64,000 bases of DNA. Origin: Bedellia somnulentella (Eukaryota > Arthropoda > Insecta > Lepidoptera > Bedelliidae). Under the pieces are notes generated by a model. It saw only the letters and a program-made list of their open reading frames with translations. It was not told the origin of the DNA and made no database searches. A program made the translations under genes and the position numbers. The stretch is from positions 7,867,695 through 7,931,694 of the forward strand of contig OY755190.1 in NCBI GenBank assembly GCA_963576735.1. The letters run 5' to 3'. This document shows, piece by piece, positions 1-11,258 of the stretch. The number at the start of each line of letters is the position of its first letter. Positions within the stretch are counted from its first letter, which is position 1.

Positions 1-56
1 ATGGAACTGGAATTACAAAGAATATCAGATTTAATTCAGAATATCAGATTGATTCA

Positions 57-298
57 GCTGTGTAGTGTCGGTTTAGAATAGCACTACCACATTTCTTCCG
101 GTGGGTGTACGTTAGGCGACTAACGGACTTGGGGCTTTTAAAGGGATTTTAGGGCGATGCGGTTGGCGACCCATCACCAACAACCTTTATTCTACCATCT
201 TTTCCCCACTCAACTTCCAAAAGTGGCTGAGAAATTTCTTATTTCTCAGCTCCGGCTACCCCTTTTAGGGATTTATAGCCGTGAGTATATGTATGTAT
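57..298 (+). repeat. SINE-A copy, nearly full length
   Basis: This copy shows the landmarks used throughout this annotation for SINE-A: a start like GCTGTGTAGTGTCGGCTTAG, a middle block GGCGATGCGGTTGG followed by CCATCACCAACAACC, the motif CCAAAAGTGGCTGAG, and a 3' end CTCCGGCTACCCC...AGCCGTGAGTATATGTATG. It is noncoding. The family is SINE-like by length, dispersion and microsatellite tail; no clear Pol III A box is visible, so the class is an inference. Confidence 0.8.
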
Positions 299-2848
299 CA
301 GATTTAAGTGAATTCGTCCTTTTTATGATATTGCATTAAAAGATGGCTGGGCAAGTAATAACTTCGCCTTCACGAGCGTTATTTTATCGTTACTGTAGGT
401 TAGAAAGGGATAAAAATATACGATACTATGTAAGTGCAAAAGAGATTAGCCATTCTATAAAACATAATGTCAACCATTCACAATCTAAAGATGGATTAAA
501 ACAGAAAACATGCTATTGTTTTGCAGGATTAAAAAACAATGTACTTATTTCATTTTCGCAAATACAAGTGATTAAATAAAAAAGGAGGAAAGAAATTTAT
601 ACTCGTACGCCGTAGATATGGCACACATAGAATACAACAAAAAAGTGAAGAAAAATAAGTATAAGAAAAAATAAAAACATTTAAACTACATAAAAAACAA
701 AAACAAAACCAAGAATTGTAAAAAAAGCTATTTAAATAAATACAAGTGTGTAAAAAATGCGCCTTTTAAGAGGGAAAGGCCGCTGACTTAGCAGAAGCTG
801 TAAATAAATAGGTTTTACCTTAAAGCACTGATTTTCAGTCGGCGCCCTATCCCCAGTGACAATATTTTAAACAGAATCGCAAAATTTGTACACTTTTATG
901 TTGTGAATTTATATTTATGCTCTGTGTCTTCAATATTTACGTATTATTATATCTATCAAACCAATCATTACCTTCTAAACAAAAAACACATAAATAAAAA
1001 ATGCTAATTAAAAAAAATACATTAAAAATATTGAGACGTAAGGTATTCTTTTGGAATTAATGATTTTCAAGTCAAAGAAAATTTTAAACCGACTTGTTTA
1101 ATTTAAGTACGCCACAACAAGATTTCATGCATGCGTTATTCTAACACATGGAAAATTAGTCTTAAAAATCCAGTCGCTTTTGTTCACTAACGAACGGTTT
1201 TCCCTCTATTAAAAATCTTCATGAATAAGCTGTTTACATGATTAAACTGGCGAAAAAGTTTTAGAAAGAAGCATTTGCCCGTTTCAGGAACTACCCAAAC
1301 CTCTGCCATGCCTCTTTGATCCTTGAGCAATGATTTTCTACTGAGCAACAAAATTTGGTTAGGTTAAGGTGGGCTATGGGCAGTTTAGTTTCAGTTACCG
1401 CCCCCCCCGCCCCCCATACATAAATAAAAAAAAAACATACCCAATGACATTAAACAAATAAAAAACTAAATTTATTTATAAAGCGCAATACACCCACGAG
1501 GCTGCGAACATTGACATTATAACTTTAAAAAAACTTAAAAGTAAATGTTACTACAATATCAAGGAGTTTTTTGATGACCTAGAACAATAAAAGGAGAGCC
1601 TCGATTGCTCTACAACTAGTCTTCCATTAAACAATGTTTGCCATGCCCTAACGTTACATATTATTGTCTTGTGTCATGCAAATAAATGAATTGAATAGTT
1701 TAATAATTACTATTTTCCATACCAATGCAAAAGGATATAAATGAATTTGAACTAAACTTTTACTTTTACTGAGATAGGTCAGTGAATCGAATCACAGGCT
1801 TACTCGCTTCTAATGTCTTTTACGGAACTCGGAAATTCTATTTCATACTGAGTGGATAGTTTGCCTGCACCAAGGATCATAGCCATGTAGATTGGTTATT
1901 TTTATTTAGTTTTTTTGTATGATATGTTGGTACTGTGTTTTTTAATAAAATATATAGTAAATTATTGCTGCTATGTTTTGTTTGTCATATTGTAACTTTT
2001 AACTTAACCAAAAATTTATTGTATCAATGTATGTAAAATGTTGTTTTTAAGTTAGCTTTGTGATTTTTCAGGTAAAAGTGTTGGAAATAAAAAAAGAGCT
2101 ATTTAAGATACATTTTAGGTGAAAAATTTAAATACTGACGCTTATTAACTACATTACAAGATTTCTTAACCATGAGATGCCTTCGTACGTTAAGATAAAC
2201 TGAAATTGACTTTGTAAATTATTGTAATTATAGTATATGCAAGTATGTGAAATAAGTTATTATTATTCAAAATTTTATGGTATGTTATGCAGAGAATATA
2301 AATAAAGGACTAATCATAAACTCGTTTAATTTTACATCGTTTAACAGGATCACAAAACCTGCGTTCCTTGAGCAAGTTCGAACTAGCTACTGGATAGTTA
2401 AATAATTTCAAATAGACTATTGTTGTACTTGATAAGAAAAGTTTAGAGGACGAACAAAAGTTCTTATAGCTGACAACTTTGGCGATCGACATCGACAATC
2501 TAAGGTCATAAAGTTAAAAATATGAATATCATTGTTTGCAATCGAAAATTCACGTCAACTCTGTTATACATTATTATGATTACGCGTGACACCATAAACA
2601 GTTATTTATTTCTATATGTGTTTTATGCTGTCTTCATGCGGTGAATTGGTGCAAAAAAGACTGGCCAGCCAGACTTAGCATAATCTCTACTACAAACTTA
2701 CACTTACCGAATAAAAATTTTGATTTTCTAGTACTACAAGATAAAAAGTCACGTCAAGCAAACAAAAAGGTTACAGAAATTTCAGCCGAGCTTACGTTAT
2801 GGTTTAATTTATTTCAGCTTTTAGTTATAATGATTAGATCATTAGATT
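299..2848. other. AT-rich DNA, no recognisable element
   Basis: No gene, RNA or clear repeat boundary was seen. The short frames here have no family-like motifs. A C-rich tract of about 18 bases lies near 1399-1416. A cluster of AATAAA-type sequences around 1680-1700 and 2080-2090 could be old retroposon or gene 3' ends but cannot be assigned. Confidence 0.4.
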
Positions 2849-3092
2849 GCTGTATAGTGTGACTTAGAATAGCACTACCCCATTTCTTCCGGTGGGTGTA
2901 CGTAAGACGCGACTAACGGTATTGGGGCTATTAAGGGATTTTTGGGCGATGCGGTTGGAGACCCATCACCAACAACCCTTATTTTTACCATCTTTTCCCC
3001 ACTCTACTTTCCAAAAGTGGCCGAGGAACTTCTAGTTCCTCAGCTCTGGCTACCCCTTGTAGGGTTTTACAGCCGTGAGTATATGTATGTTA
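2849..3092 (+). repeat. SINE-A copy, nearly full length
   Basis: It runs from GCTGTATAGTGTGACTTAG to AGCCGTGAGTATATGTATG and carries every internal SINE-A landmark. The next copy begins only about 25 bp downstream. Confidence 0.8.
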
Positions 3093-3116
3093 TAAAAATA
3101 TTTAATGAAAAATTTA

Positions 3117-3238
3117 CCTTTACAACCTTTATTTTACCATCTTTTCCCCACTTAACTTTCCAAAAGTGGCTGAGGAATTTCTAATTTCTTAGCTCTGGCT
3201 ACCCCATCTAGGGATTTATAGCCGTGAGTATGTATGTT
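3117..3238 (+). repeat. SINE-A copy, 5'-truncated
   Basis: Only the 3' half is present, from ACAACCTTTATTTTACC to the GCCGTGAGTATGTATG tail. It lies directly after a longer copy in the same direction. Loss of the 5' end is the usual outcome of incomplete reverse transcription from the 3' end. Confidence 0.75.
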
Positions 3239-3776
3239 ACTGAAAAAGTTTTTGGTGCTAAAATACCAAACAAGTAGTACCACTTTAGTCAAAAGGCATT
3301 CAACCACAGATCTTCATCATATAACTCTCATACCGTTGCATATTCTAGAGTGCATATAGAGGATTGCATTCGGCTCCTCCATGCAAGTCAAATGTAAAGA
3401 AAACATTTCATAGATTGACTGCGCTATTTGCATTTCAAATGTCACTGCCCTCTCTAGTGTTGTTTTACTTGAGAATTTCTAAAGAAAAACTTTGGGGATA
3501 TTCAAATTTTATTTGCGCTTACTCAGAGACTGCGAGATTTTTATACAAATCTATATAGCACATTTGTTACCAAAGACATTGACTAAACAAAGATTCGGTG
3601 TTAAATTTTGCTTTTATATTTTTTATTTACAAGCAACTCAAATGCAACTAATCAATTAAAAGTCGGTTGGCAGTTTATAGCTATTATAATATTGATAGCT
3701 CAATGAAAAACCATCGCTTTTTACACATGTGACGTGAATTTAATTTATGGGTCGGTCAGTGTCTTCCTATTTTTTC
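3239..3776. other. AT-rich spacer, nothing recognised
   Basis: No coding, RNA or repeat signal was recognised between the SINE-A pair and the SINE-B remnant. Confidence 0.4.
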
Positions 3777-3946
3777 AAGTTTGCAAACGGTTAGGGAAAA
3801 TATCCTTAGAAAACCCGCATAGCTGAGTAGAACATAGTAATGTGACAGTATATTCACACAAAGCGTCGATCTGACTCCCAGTCACGTCAATGCACTATCC
3901 AAGCAAAATATAGCTATTCTGAGCACCAAGTGACAAAATCACAGAA
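3777..3946 (+). repeat. SINE-B fragment, diverged
   Basis: The order of blocks matches the body of SINE-B: GGTTAGGGAAAATATC, GAAAACCCGCATAGCTGAG, GTGACAGTATATTCAC, CAGTCACGTCAATGCAC and CACCAAGTGACAAAATCAC. The tRNA-like head and the tail are missing. Divergence from the other copies is high, so this is an old insertion. Confidence 0.65.
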
Positions 3947-3962
3947 AATTTGTACCTATATA

Positions 3963-4213
3963 GCTGTGTAGTGTCGGCTTAGAATAGCACTACCCAATTT
4001 CTTCCGGTGGGTGTATGTAAGAGGCGACTAACGGTATTGGGGCTTTTTAAGGAATTTTTGGGCGATGCGGTTGGAGACCCATCACCAACAACCTTTATTG
4101 TACCATCTTTTCCCCACTCAACTTCCAAAAGTGGCTGAAAATTTTCTAATTTCTCAGCTCTGGCTACCCCTTTTAGGGATTTATACCCGTGAGTATATGT
4201 ATGTATGTATGTA
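3963..4213 (+). repeat. SINE-A copy, nearly full length
   Basis: It begins GCTGTGTAGTGTCGGCTTAG and ends in a (TATG)n tail, with all internal landmarks. It starts about 17 bp after the preceding SINE-B fragment. Confidence 0.8.
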
Positions 4214-5167
4214 ATGTGTACCACTGCCGTTCCTGCGGGGATTTATAGAATAATCGTTGAGTTGAATTCATGTATGGAAATGTATTGTATATATACATTT
4301 GAAACTAATACCATAGGGAAAATAACCATAGAAAAGCATTCTAGTAAATTAATTATTTAATCTTTTAGGACGTAATATTTTATTATGGTGAACATATCAT
4401 TCATTTTTAAATATGAGAGTATAATGTGGCCGAGCCTGTAAATGTTCGAATTAATTAAAGTTGATTACTATTATCCTACATTAAGGATTACTTAAAGAAT
4501 TATTTGTTTAAGTATATTTGACAATGAAAGTCGTCAAATATCAACAGAAAAGCGGTATGCTTTTTATTAAACAAGGCAGATGCATAAAAATAGATTAATT
4601 GAAAAGAGGAATGAGACAGAATAACAATATTATGTGTACAAACACGGTTTTACTAAACAAAATGCGATTGTAAGCTCTGTCACCATAACAATATTTTCAG
4701 ACAATCATTGTTATAATTGTACAATTTAATTCATATAAGGAGATGTCAAATAATGATGAGAGAAATAATAAATTAACAAATAAACGGATATATTATACAT
4801 ATATCAAATTAGCTCCAAACTAAGTAGAACTTGTATCATGGGATACAAGTTCAACGATATATTTAACATTATTTAATACACATAGAAAAACATACATCAC
4901 TCAGACACAATCATTTATGCTCATCACAAAAATATTGCTGACAGCTGGGATCGACGTCGTCTTGTAGTTGCATAGTGAGGATTGACAGTCTCTTACTTAT
5001 TTTCTAGCTAAATTTAAAATTAAACAAGTTGCTTTCAATTTGGAAAAACAGTTACTACTGCTTCGTAACTAACTTGCATTCAATAAAAACGCTTAAACTT
5101 AAAAGCTCTCGACTTTAATGGTAGAAGTGCTATTTATTTTGGATGTGGCAACTTAAACCATTGATAA
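4214..5167. other. AT-rich spacer, nothing firm
   Basis: No gene was found. A stretch near 4917-4985 weakly resembles the minus-strand 3' half of the tRNA-like SINE-G seen at 21385-21478, but it is too diverged to call. Confidence 0.35.
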
Positions 5168-5308
5168 ATGCGATAGAGACATGCAATGTTGTACAATGGG
5201 ACTTTATGTTTTTTTAAGTTGGTTTATGTTGAAAGTTTCAGTAACTTATTCCAAAAAAGCACGAGAGGTTTGTGTCGATAGTAATTAGTAGGGATCGGTT
5301 GTTTCTGT
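5168..5308 (+). repeat. 141-bp direct repeat, copy 1
   Basis: The segment from ATGCGATAGAGACATGC to GGATCGGTTGTTTCTGT recurs at 6570-6710 with the same length and only a few differences. The second copy begins where the right arm of the 6180-6573 palindrome ends, so duplication and palindrome are probably one rearrangement. Confidence 0.85.
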
Positions 5309-6179
5309 CAATCCCAATTGAGACTAATAGCGTGGGTATAAGCTTGTATCTTTTTTGCCGCCTTTTCACTTAATTCTTCAGGCACCTTCATTAACAGTAG
5401 AAAAGCAAAAGAGCAGCGGAAAATTAGACTTGAAAATAACGTGTATTAAGTACGTTTTAAACGTTTATAACCGGTATTAACCAACGAAATATTTTTAAAT
5501 CGCTTACGTGATATGTTTGCCCGACGTTTCGGACCACCTACTGCTGCCGTGGTCACGAATTGATTAAAAGTGATTTTTTTTTTTTATTATATATGATTAA
5601 ATTATATATTATTTACAATATTTATGATTGAAAATTTAAAATAAATACTGTATTTGTCATTGCAGATGTTAAAAGAAATCAATGTATTTTTGCTTTTATA
5701 GCAAAAACGTCTTTGACGTGATTACATTTAAAAAAATATATAATAAAAAAAAGCATCTTCGGAAAGAAAAAAAATAAGGGTGAATGTGGACAAAATAATG
5801 ATGATGTGAAAAGTATGAAATGTGAAAAGGAGAAAAGAGCATATTCGAGAAAAATTGTGAATTTGAGGTAAACAATACGGATCAAGATACCTGCTATATC
5901 TGCTTACCATTTGGTTGGCGTTACCCAAGAGGCGTGAGTATGTAAGTATCGAATTAAACTTATACTCAATATTACAATTTTTCCAAACTTATTATAGACC
6001 AATGAAAATCCATCGTTTTACAATATTGTCGGTTCTTAACATCCAAAAATCGCTGAAGATTTTCTGATTTAAAAACTAGCTATTGAATTTTTGAATTTAT
6101 ACTTGTACAAATAAATCACACTGCCTCATCCAAAAAATATAACTCCAGTTTCCGATGACACTGATCGATGCTGGGTGCC
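5309..6179. other. AT-rich spacer between direct repeats
   Basis: No gene was recognised. The segment GCCCGACGTTTCGGACC with CCGTGGTCACG near 5520-5555 has the look of an inverted-terminal motif of a dispersed insect repeat, but no partner end was found. Confidence 0.35.
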
Positions 6180-6573
6180 GCATCCATGATGGAGCACTGC
6201 ACTTCATCACTTCCGGGACTGACCGTCTCGAGTATTTGCATAGCGATATACGTATATCGAAATACAGTGAATGACTGCCAACCTGTACTAGGCCAGTGTG
6301 GTGGACTATTGCCAAATTGCCCTGTCCGATTAGGCTTGAGCCTTTTGGTGAAATATATATGAGCTTTAATAAAGGGTACTTTATTAAAGCTCATATATAT
6401 TTCACCAAAAGGCTCAAGCCTAATCGGACAGGGCAATTTGGCAATAGTCCACCACACTGGCCTAGTACAGGTTGGCAGTCATTCACTGTATTTCGATATA
6501 CGTATATCGCTATGCAAATACTCGAGACGGTCAGTCCCGGAAGTGATGAAGTGCAGTGCTCCATCATGGATGC
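6180..6573. repeat. Nearly perfect 394-bp palindrome
   Basis: Two arms of about 195 bp are reverse complements, separated by a 4-base loop GGTA at 6375-6378. The innermost stem is CTTTAATAAAG / CTTTATTAAAG. I read the arms as identical, which is why the same hypothetical peptide appears on both strands; neither frame is a credible gene. The arm contains a CTAGGCCAGTGTGGTGGA block related to the SINE-D family. It could be a recent fold-back duplication or an assembly or read artefact. Confidence 0.85.
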
Positions 6574-6710
6574 GATAGAGACATGCGATGTTTTACAATG
6601 GGACTTTATGTTTTTTTAAGTTGGTTTATGTTGAAAGTTTCAGTAACTTATTCCAAAAAAGCACGAGAGGTTTGTGTCGATAGTAATTAGTAGGGATCGG
6701 TTGTTTCTGT
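6570..6710 (+). repeat. 141-bp direct repeat, copy 2
   Basis: This is the second copy of 5168-5308, in the same orientation, and it overlaps the last bases of the palindrome's right arm. The two copies diverge again immediately after TTGTTTCTGT. Confidence 0.85.
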
Positions 6711-7888
6711 TCGGTTATTACCATAAATACATACTCATATATTGTACCTGAATCTGAACACTCTGAATATAAAAGGAAATAAAATACTCAATTAGCTTCC
6801 AAACGCCAAAGCTTCACCCTCAACATTATTAAGATAGTATGGGACCACTGCGATAAAATCCGCACATCTAACAATATCATAATATAATTTAGTCTACCTG
6901 TGCCATAAAGTCACAAAGAGACGGAATATTGCAACTCTAAGCCGATACAACAAACGATTACAGAAACAGCAAAACAAATCTATAATAAAAAATGAGGCTA
7001 AATAAATATATTTATCAAGAAAATTTACATTTATTGCACGTACTACAAATGAATGCAGCGGGTTAAGTGCATTGAGCATATCTAAGTGCATTGGCACAGA
7101 TTCTACTCTCAATCGGAATATTCAAACTAAAACTATATTTTTTTAAACTATGTAAGTTTTTCATCTTCATGCCCCTTTACTGCAATTACCAATTGCTAGA
7201 TTGAATCGTGTTCTTTGTAAAATTTTCTGCGGTGATAAAATATATAGAATACTTTCTTTGCGCCCGCAACTAAGTCAAATAATAACAATATTCTAAACTT
7301 TATTAAACTCACGGCTATTAATTCCTAAATATCAGAATATTTTAAATACTAATCTTTTAGCCACTTTTGGAGGTTGGGTAGGGAAAAGATGGTAAAATTC
7401 ATTATTAATGATGGTGATGATATCATTAGCTCCTTAAAACCAAACATTTAAGTCATTTCTTGCAACACTCTTGGGAAGAATCAGAACTCTAAGAGAAAAC
7501 TATAAAGACTACTAAAAAACTTGATACAAAACCTCAAAACGTAAGTCTGCATACCAACTTCATCATCTTTTCTACCTCCCTCTTTTATAAGCCTCTAAAA
7601 CTATTTGAAAATCAACACACTTGACAATTTTCAGAACCTGCAGTTCTGCATTGCCTGTAAGTTTAAACATAAACAAGTTTTATATACAGACTTATATCAC
7701 TAACTTTATATATATTTACATGTACTCCTGGCTTTTAATTCCAAATAGGGGTAATCAGAGTCTTAAAATTGACAATTCTTCAGCTGCTTCGATAATATTA
7801 TGTCATCCTGTTTACTCTTGTTGAAAGTCATCATGATATGATCATACATTTAAGTCGTTTATTTATATGATTCTATCTATTTCAATTA
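6711..7888. other. AT-rich spacer with a SINE-A scrap
   Basis: No gene was recognised. About 7357-7400 reads as a minus-strand scrap of SINE-A (AGCCACTTTTGGAGGTTGGG then AAAAGATGGTAAAAT). The rest carries no identifiable structure. Confidence 0.4.
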
Positions 7889-8035
7889 AAGTCGTCAACT
7901 TGTTCATGAAAACCTCTTGTTGGGATTATTATTAATAAACAAAGAATAAATAAAGGAAAGAAAATTTTAGAAGGAAAAATCCCGCCTGTGTCGAAATTTT
8001 TCTTTCCTTTATTTATTCTTTGTTTATTCATACTT
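7889..8035. repeat. SINE-C in inverted (fold-back) arrangement
   Basis: The left part is the reversed 3' tail of SINE-C (TTGTTCATGAAAACCTC then AATAAATAAAGGAAAG). After a short spacer comes the forward part, TCCCGCCTGTGTCGAAA followed by CTTTCCTTTATTTATTC. The tails form an inverted repeat of about 34 bp (about 7932-7967 against 7998-8033). SINE-C is tRNA-derived; its full head with a B box is seen at 25697-25858. Confidence 0.7.
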
Positions 8036-8063
8036 GTACTAAGCTCATTTGATTGATCCCGTT

Positions 8064-8290
8064 CAGGTAGGCAGAGACTATCGGTTGCCACTTTTCACGA
8101 TTCTGATGAATTTCTGTTGCTCGGGTTGCTCCATGACATTAATATTTCTTTCCTTCATATGGTCTAATATATTCTTGCCCTTAAAGAAATATTTTTCAGC
8201 GGCCGTTGACCACTAACAACACCATCCACATTCGCTTTATATACATTTTTTGCTTCTTTAATCTCACCTTTACACATCATGTCATAGAGT
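8064..8290 (-). pseudogene. LINE-E 3' coding remnant, diverged
   Basis: Read on the minus strand, this has the layout of the LINE-E C-terminus seen better at 61375-61580. A block corresponding to GTAGGCAGAGACTATCG is followed by blocks matching the CGATCTTGACAAACC and TTCGTTCACATCC regions. Sequence drift and frame breaks leave no usable frame. The LINE clade cannot be settled from this scrap. Confidence 0.5.
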
Positions 8291-8601
8291 GAGAAATACT
8301 GTGATTCATGAACGATTAGGTTTCAAGAATGACCTAATGAGCAAGATAGAAAATACAAGTTAATGTAGTATGGGCAAACAGTCGACTTCTGAAGGCTACC
8401 ATTATTTCATCACCATTAATACCTGTGATGAAAACCACCCTCAAGCCTTTAAATAACTCTCAAAGGGGTAGGATCTTTTTATAACTTGAACCCTGCCTCT
8501 TAGCATCTCATATCTTGTCACTGAGTTAGCGAGGCAGGGTAGGTTAAACACCCGTTCTCAAATAATGAGCAGAATAATTAGTTATCATTTTATTCATTAT
8601 T

Positions 8602-8787
8602 GCCGTGTAGTGTCGGCTTAAAATGTCATTACCCCTTTCTATCCATGGGTGTCAAAAGAGACAACTAAGGGTATGGGACTTTTTAAGTGATTTTTGGGCG
8701 ATACGGTTAGAGACCCAACACCAACGATTTTTTATTTGTACCATTTTGTCCGCTATCAACTTTCAAATGTAGCTGAGGAGTATCTAG
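8602..8787 (+). repeat. SINE-A2, 5' part, split by an hAT insertion
   Basis: The subfamily-A2 copy starts GCCGTGTAGTGTCGGCTTA and runs to GAGGAGTATCTAG, where it stops abruptly. The missing 3' end is found at 11473-11526. The last eight bases, GTATCTAG, are repeated on the far side of the inserted element. Confidence 0.85.
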
Positions 8788-8884
8788 TAGGGTTTCTGTT
8801 TTCTCCGACTATTTGTGTTCTCGAGGCGGAATTCCCGAGTCTTCTCGAGTCTCGATTCTCTAGGAGAAAATCCATATATTAGGT

Positions 8885-9350
8885 AAAAAAACCGGTCAAT
8901 AGCGAGTTGGACTCGCGCACCTAGGGGTTCTGTACAAATCTGTAGGAATTTAGGTAAAAGTTTACCACGATCGTCATCACGACATTTCCCAAAAATATTT
9001 CTTAGTGTATGTTGTAACTTAAAACGTACGGTTCTCGTATTTTTTCTTTTATCTGTACTATAAGGCAATACTTCGTACTAAATTTCAAGATACTAAGTTC
9101 ACTGGAAGTACTCTGTAGGTTTTGATTCCCGTGCGAGTTTCGAAATTTTGCGGCCTAAATGGCCTGTATATTTTAATTGCTTTGGTTTAGGAGTTTGATT
9201 TTTTTACAGGTTCTAGGGACAGTAGACCTGAGAATGATATTTCCGTTTGATAGCTCCACGCGTTTCTGAGAATAACGGTCTTGACAGACGGACAACAAAG
9301 TGATCCTATAAGGGTTCCGTTTTTTTCTTTTGAGGTACGAAAACCTAAAA
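8885..9350 (+). repeat. Dispersed insect repeat with CCGGTCAA...CCTAAAA ends
   Basis: The left part reads ACCGGTCAATAGCGAGTTGG, then ACTCGCGCACCTAGGGG. The right part has GACAGACGGACAAC, then GATCCTATAAGGGTTCCG and GAGGTACGAAAACC. I recognise this layout as a repeat common in moth and other insect genomes, but its class is not certain. It is one copy inside the hAT-type element. Confidence 0.5.
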
Positions 9351-9484
9351 AAGTATTATTACTAACATAGAATCACTTTGACTAGTAACAACAACTTATA
9401 ATAAATAGATAAATAATAAGGTAAAATTTGCAAAAGTCTAAGAAGTATCTAGTTGTTAAAAAATATTTTACGTTTTGTGGTTAT

Positions 9485-9914
9485 AATTGGCCTAGACCTC
9501 GTTTTTAAAACATACCCTTTTTAAATTTTAAGTCGATTAAAGACATCAAACTAAACATTTTTGCCCATGGAATACTTATCTAAAATATTGTAATTTTCAA
9601 AATAATTAATACACAAAAAGTGTCGCTGCCTAGATCAAACTGAGAAAGTATAGTGAGGTTCTTATCCTCAGCTGAAATAAAAAAAAACATTTTGTGATTC
9701 AACCAAAGGTTTTTTTTTATTTTTTTTAGCCTAGGCTAAGAAACTCACCATACTTTCTCAGTTTGATCTAGGCAGTGACATTTTTTAATTATTAATTATT
9801 TTGTAAATTACAATATTTTAGATAAGCATTCCATAGGCAAAGTTGTCTAGATTAATGTCTTTAATCGATTTAAAATATAAAAAGGGTATGTTAAAAACAA
9901 CGTCTAGGCCAATT
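9485..9914. mobile_element. Palindromic MITE / fold-back element, 430 bp
   Basis: The left end AATTGGCCTAGAC (9485) and the right end GTCTAGGCCAATT (9902-9914) are inverted copies. The match continues inward through TGCCTAGATCAAACTGAG almost to a short centre near 9691-9711. The arms are imperfect, with indels, so it is older than the 6180 palindrome. No coding sequence. It lies inside the 8788-11472 hAT-type element. Confidence 0.75.
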
Positions 9915-10483
9915 CCAATCTCTGAACTTATATTGAAAAAGACAATAGTTGAAATATGAACTAGAATTTTGCTTACATAGTTTTTAATTTTACAAAAACA
10001 AAAGAGAATATTTTCTTAAGAAATACACTTTTAAAAAAATCAGTGCGTCAATCGGTTCGTCATACAGTCGGTTTCTTATTTTGGTAACTATTCGGTGGTG
10101 TATACCAAGGAATGCAAAATTCGCCAAACTTGGGGAAAATTTACACGATAAAACATCCATACTAATATTATAAATCGGAAAGTGAGTTTGTTTGTTTGTT
10201 TATTTGTGCTTCTTTCACGCCGCAACTACCGAACCGATTGCTTTGAAATTTTGCAGACATATAGTTAGAAGTCCAGATTAAATTATAGAGTACTTTTATA
10301 CCGGAATCACTAATGGATTTTAGCAGCGAAATCTTCAACCTTTCAGCTGAAACCTTATAAAAGAGCGCGGCGTTGTTTGCATGTTTACCATTAGATGGCA
10401 CTGTCGGTACTTTCTACATCGCGGTATGATTTCTTCTTTATTGGAGTATATAAACCCAAAATATATTACATATTACATCAACT

Positions 10484-10690
10484 CCTATTCGACTTAGCTT
10501 AGGTACACTCCTATTCCCCGCCAGGGCGGCCTTCAGCCGCCCGGCAAAAACACCAAGGTGACGCCGCACAGGCCGCAGGGCCAGCAGCACCGAACCGGTG
10601 GGGTTTTAGTCGGTAAAAGTCCGACATACCCCCGTCGCCCGGATCCATGAGGATTTCCCCACCGGTAAACAAAAAAAAAAAAAAAAAAAA
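10484..10690 (+). mobile_element. 5'-truncated non-LTR element 3' end with poly(A) and TSD
   Basis: A GC-rich segment (GCCGCACAGGCCGCAGGGCC, GGTGGGGTTTTAGTCGG) ends in about 20 A residues. It is flanked by a perfect 16-bp duplication, ACATATTACATCAACT, at 10468-10483 and 10690-10705. Poly(A), long TSD and 5' truncation mark target-primed retrotransposition. The GTTTTAGTCGGTAAAAGTCC motif resembles R1-type LINE 3' regions in insects, but the clade is an inference. Confidence 0.75.
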
Positions 10691-11162
10691 CATATTACAT
10701 CAACTTTAAATAACAATCTTATTGATACAGATTACAGCATTGGTTCCGATTCCGACATATTTTGGTATTTGTAACTTGAAATTATAATAATAGATAGATC
10801 ATCGATACTTGCATTTTACGAGTCATTTACTTAGTTGCTGTTTTATCTTAATTGACTGTTGCTCGCTTTCTTTGCTGTCCTTGATTCCTTTCCACTATTG
10901 TATTATAACTATTATATTGAAGTATTAAATAGATTTTAGGTTTTTCGCAGTAGGCTGAATAATAGTTAGGTTAGTTTAGTGCGCTTTGTTCGTCGTTTAG
11001 ATTTTTATAGTTTAGTTAGGGATATTTTTTGGTTCCTACTATTTTAGATTGAATTGTGTATTTTAAAGATTTCAGGTTTTAAGCAGTAATTGAATAATTG
11101 TTAGGTTAGGTTCGTCGCTTTGTTGGTCGTTTAGAATTTTATAGTTTACTCATATTTACGCA

Positions 11163-11258
11163 ATGCCTCGCAAACGTAAATCTAATTTATCGAGCACCTC
11201 ATATAAAGCTCGGGCAATGAAATCCTTTATATCCTTTACAACGCCCGCGGGAATATAA
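11163..11258 (+). pseudogene. Possible N-terminal stub of a Helitron protein
   Basis: A 31-codon frame begins MPRKRKSNLSS, a very basic N-terminus of the kind I associate with insect Helitron Rep/helicase proteins, and ends at a stop soon after SFTTPAGI. The full-length protein exceeds 1,000 residues, so at most the first 20 or so codons remain, followed by a jump to the element's 3' end. The assignment is inferred from position inside a Helitron and composition; the frame is too short to be sure. Confidence 0.4.

Noticed and set aside
1690..2100. AATAAA clusters considered as polyadenylation sites of a host gene
   Set aside because: AATAAA is frequent by chance in DNA this AT-rich and no upstream coding frame was found.
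2942..3184. Recurrent short frames containing LPL.G.YSREYMYV-like peptides
   Set aside because: They are chance translations of the SINE-A 3' end, repeated wherever that strand is open.
6116..6619. Two similar open frames of 107-113 codons on opposite strands
   Set aside because: They are mirror readings of the 6180-6573 palindrome arms and have no protein motifs.
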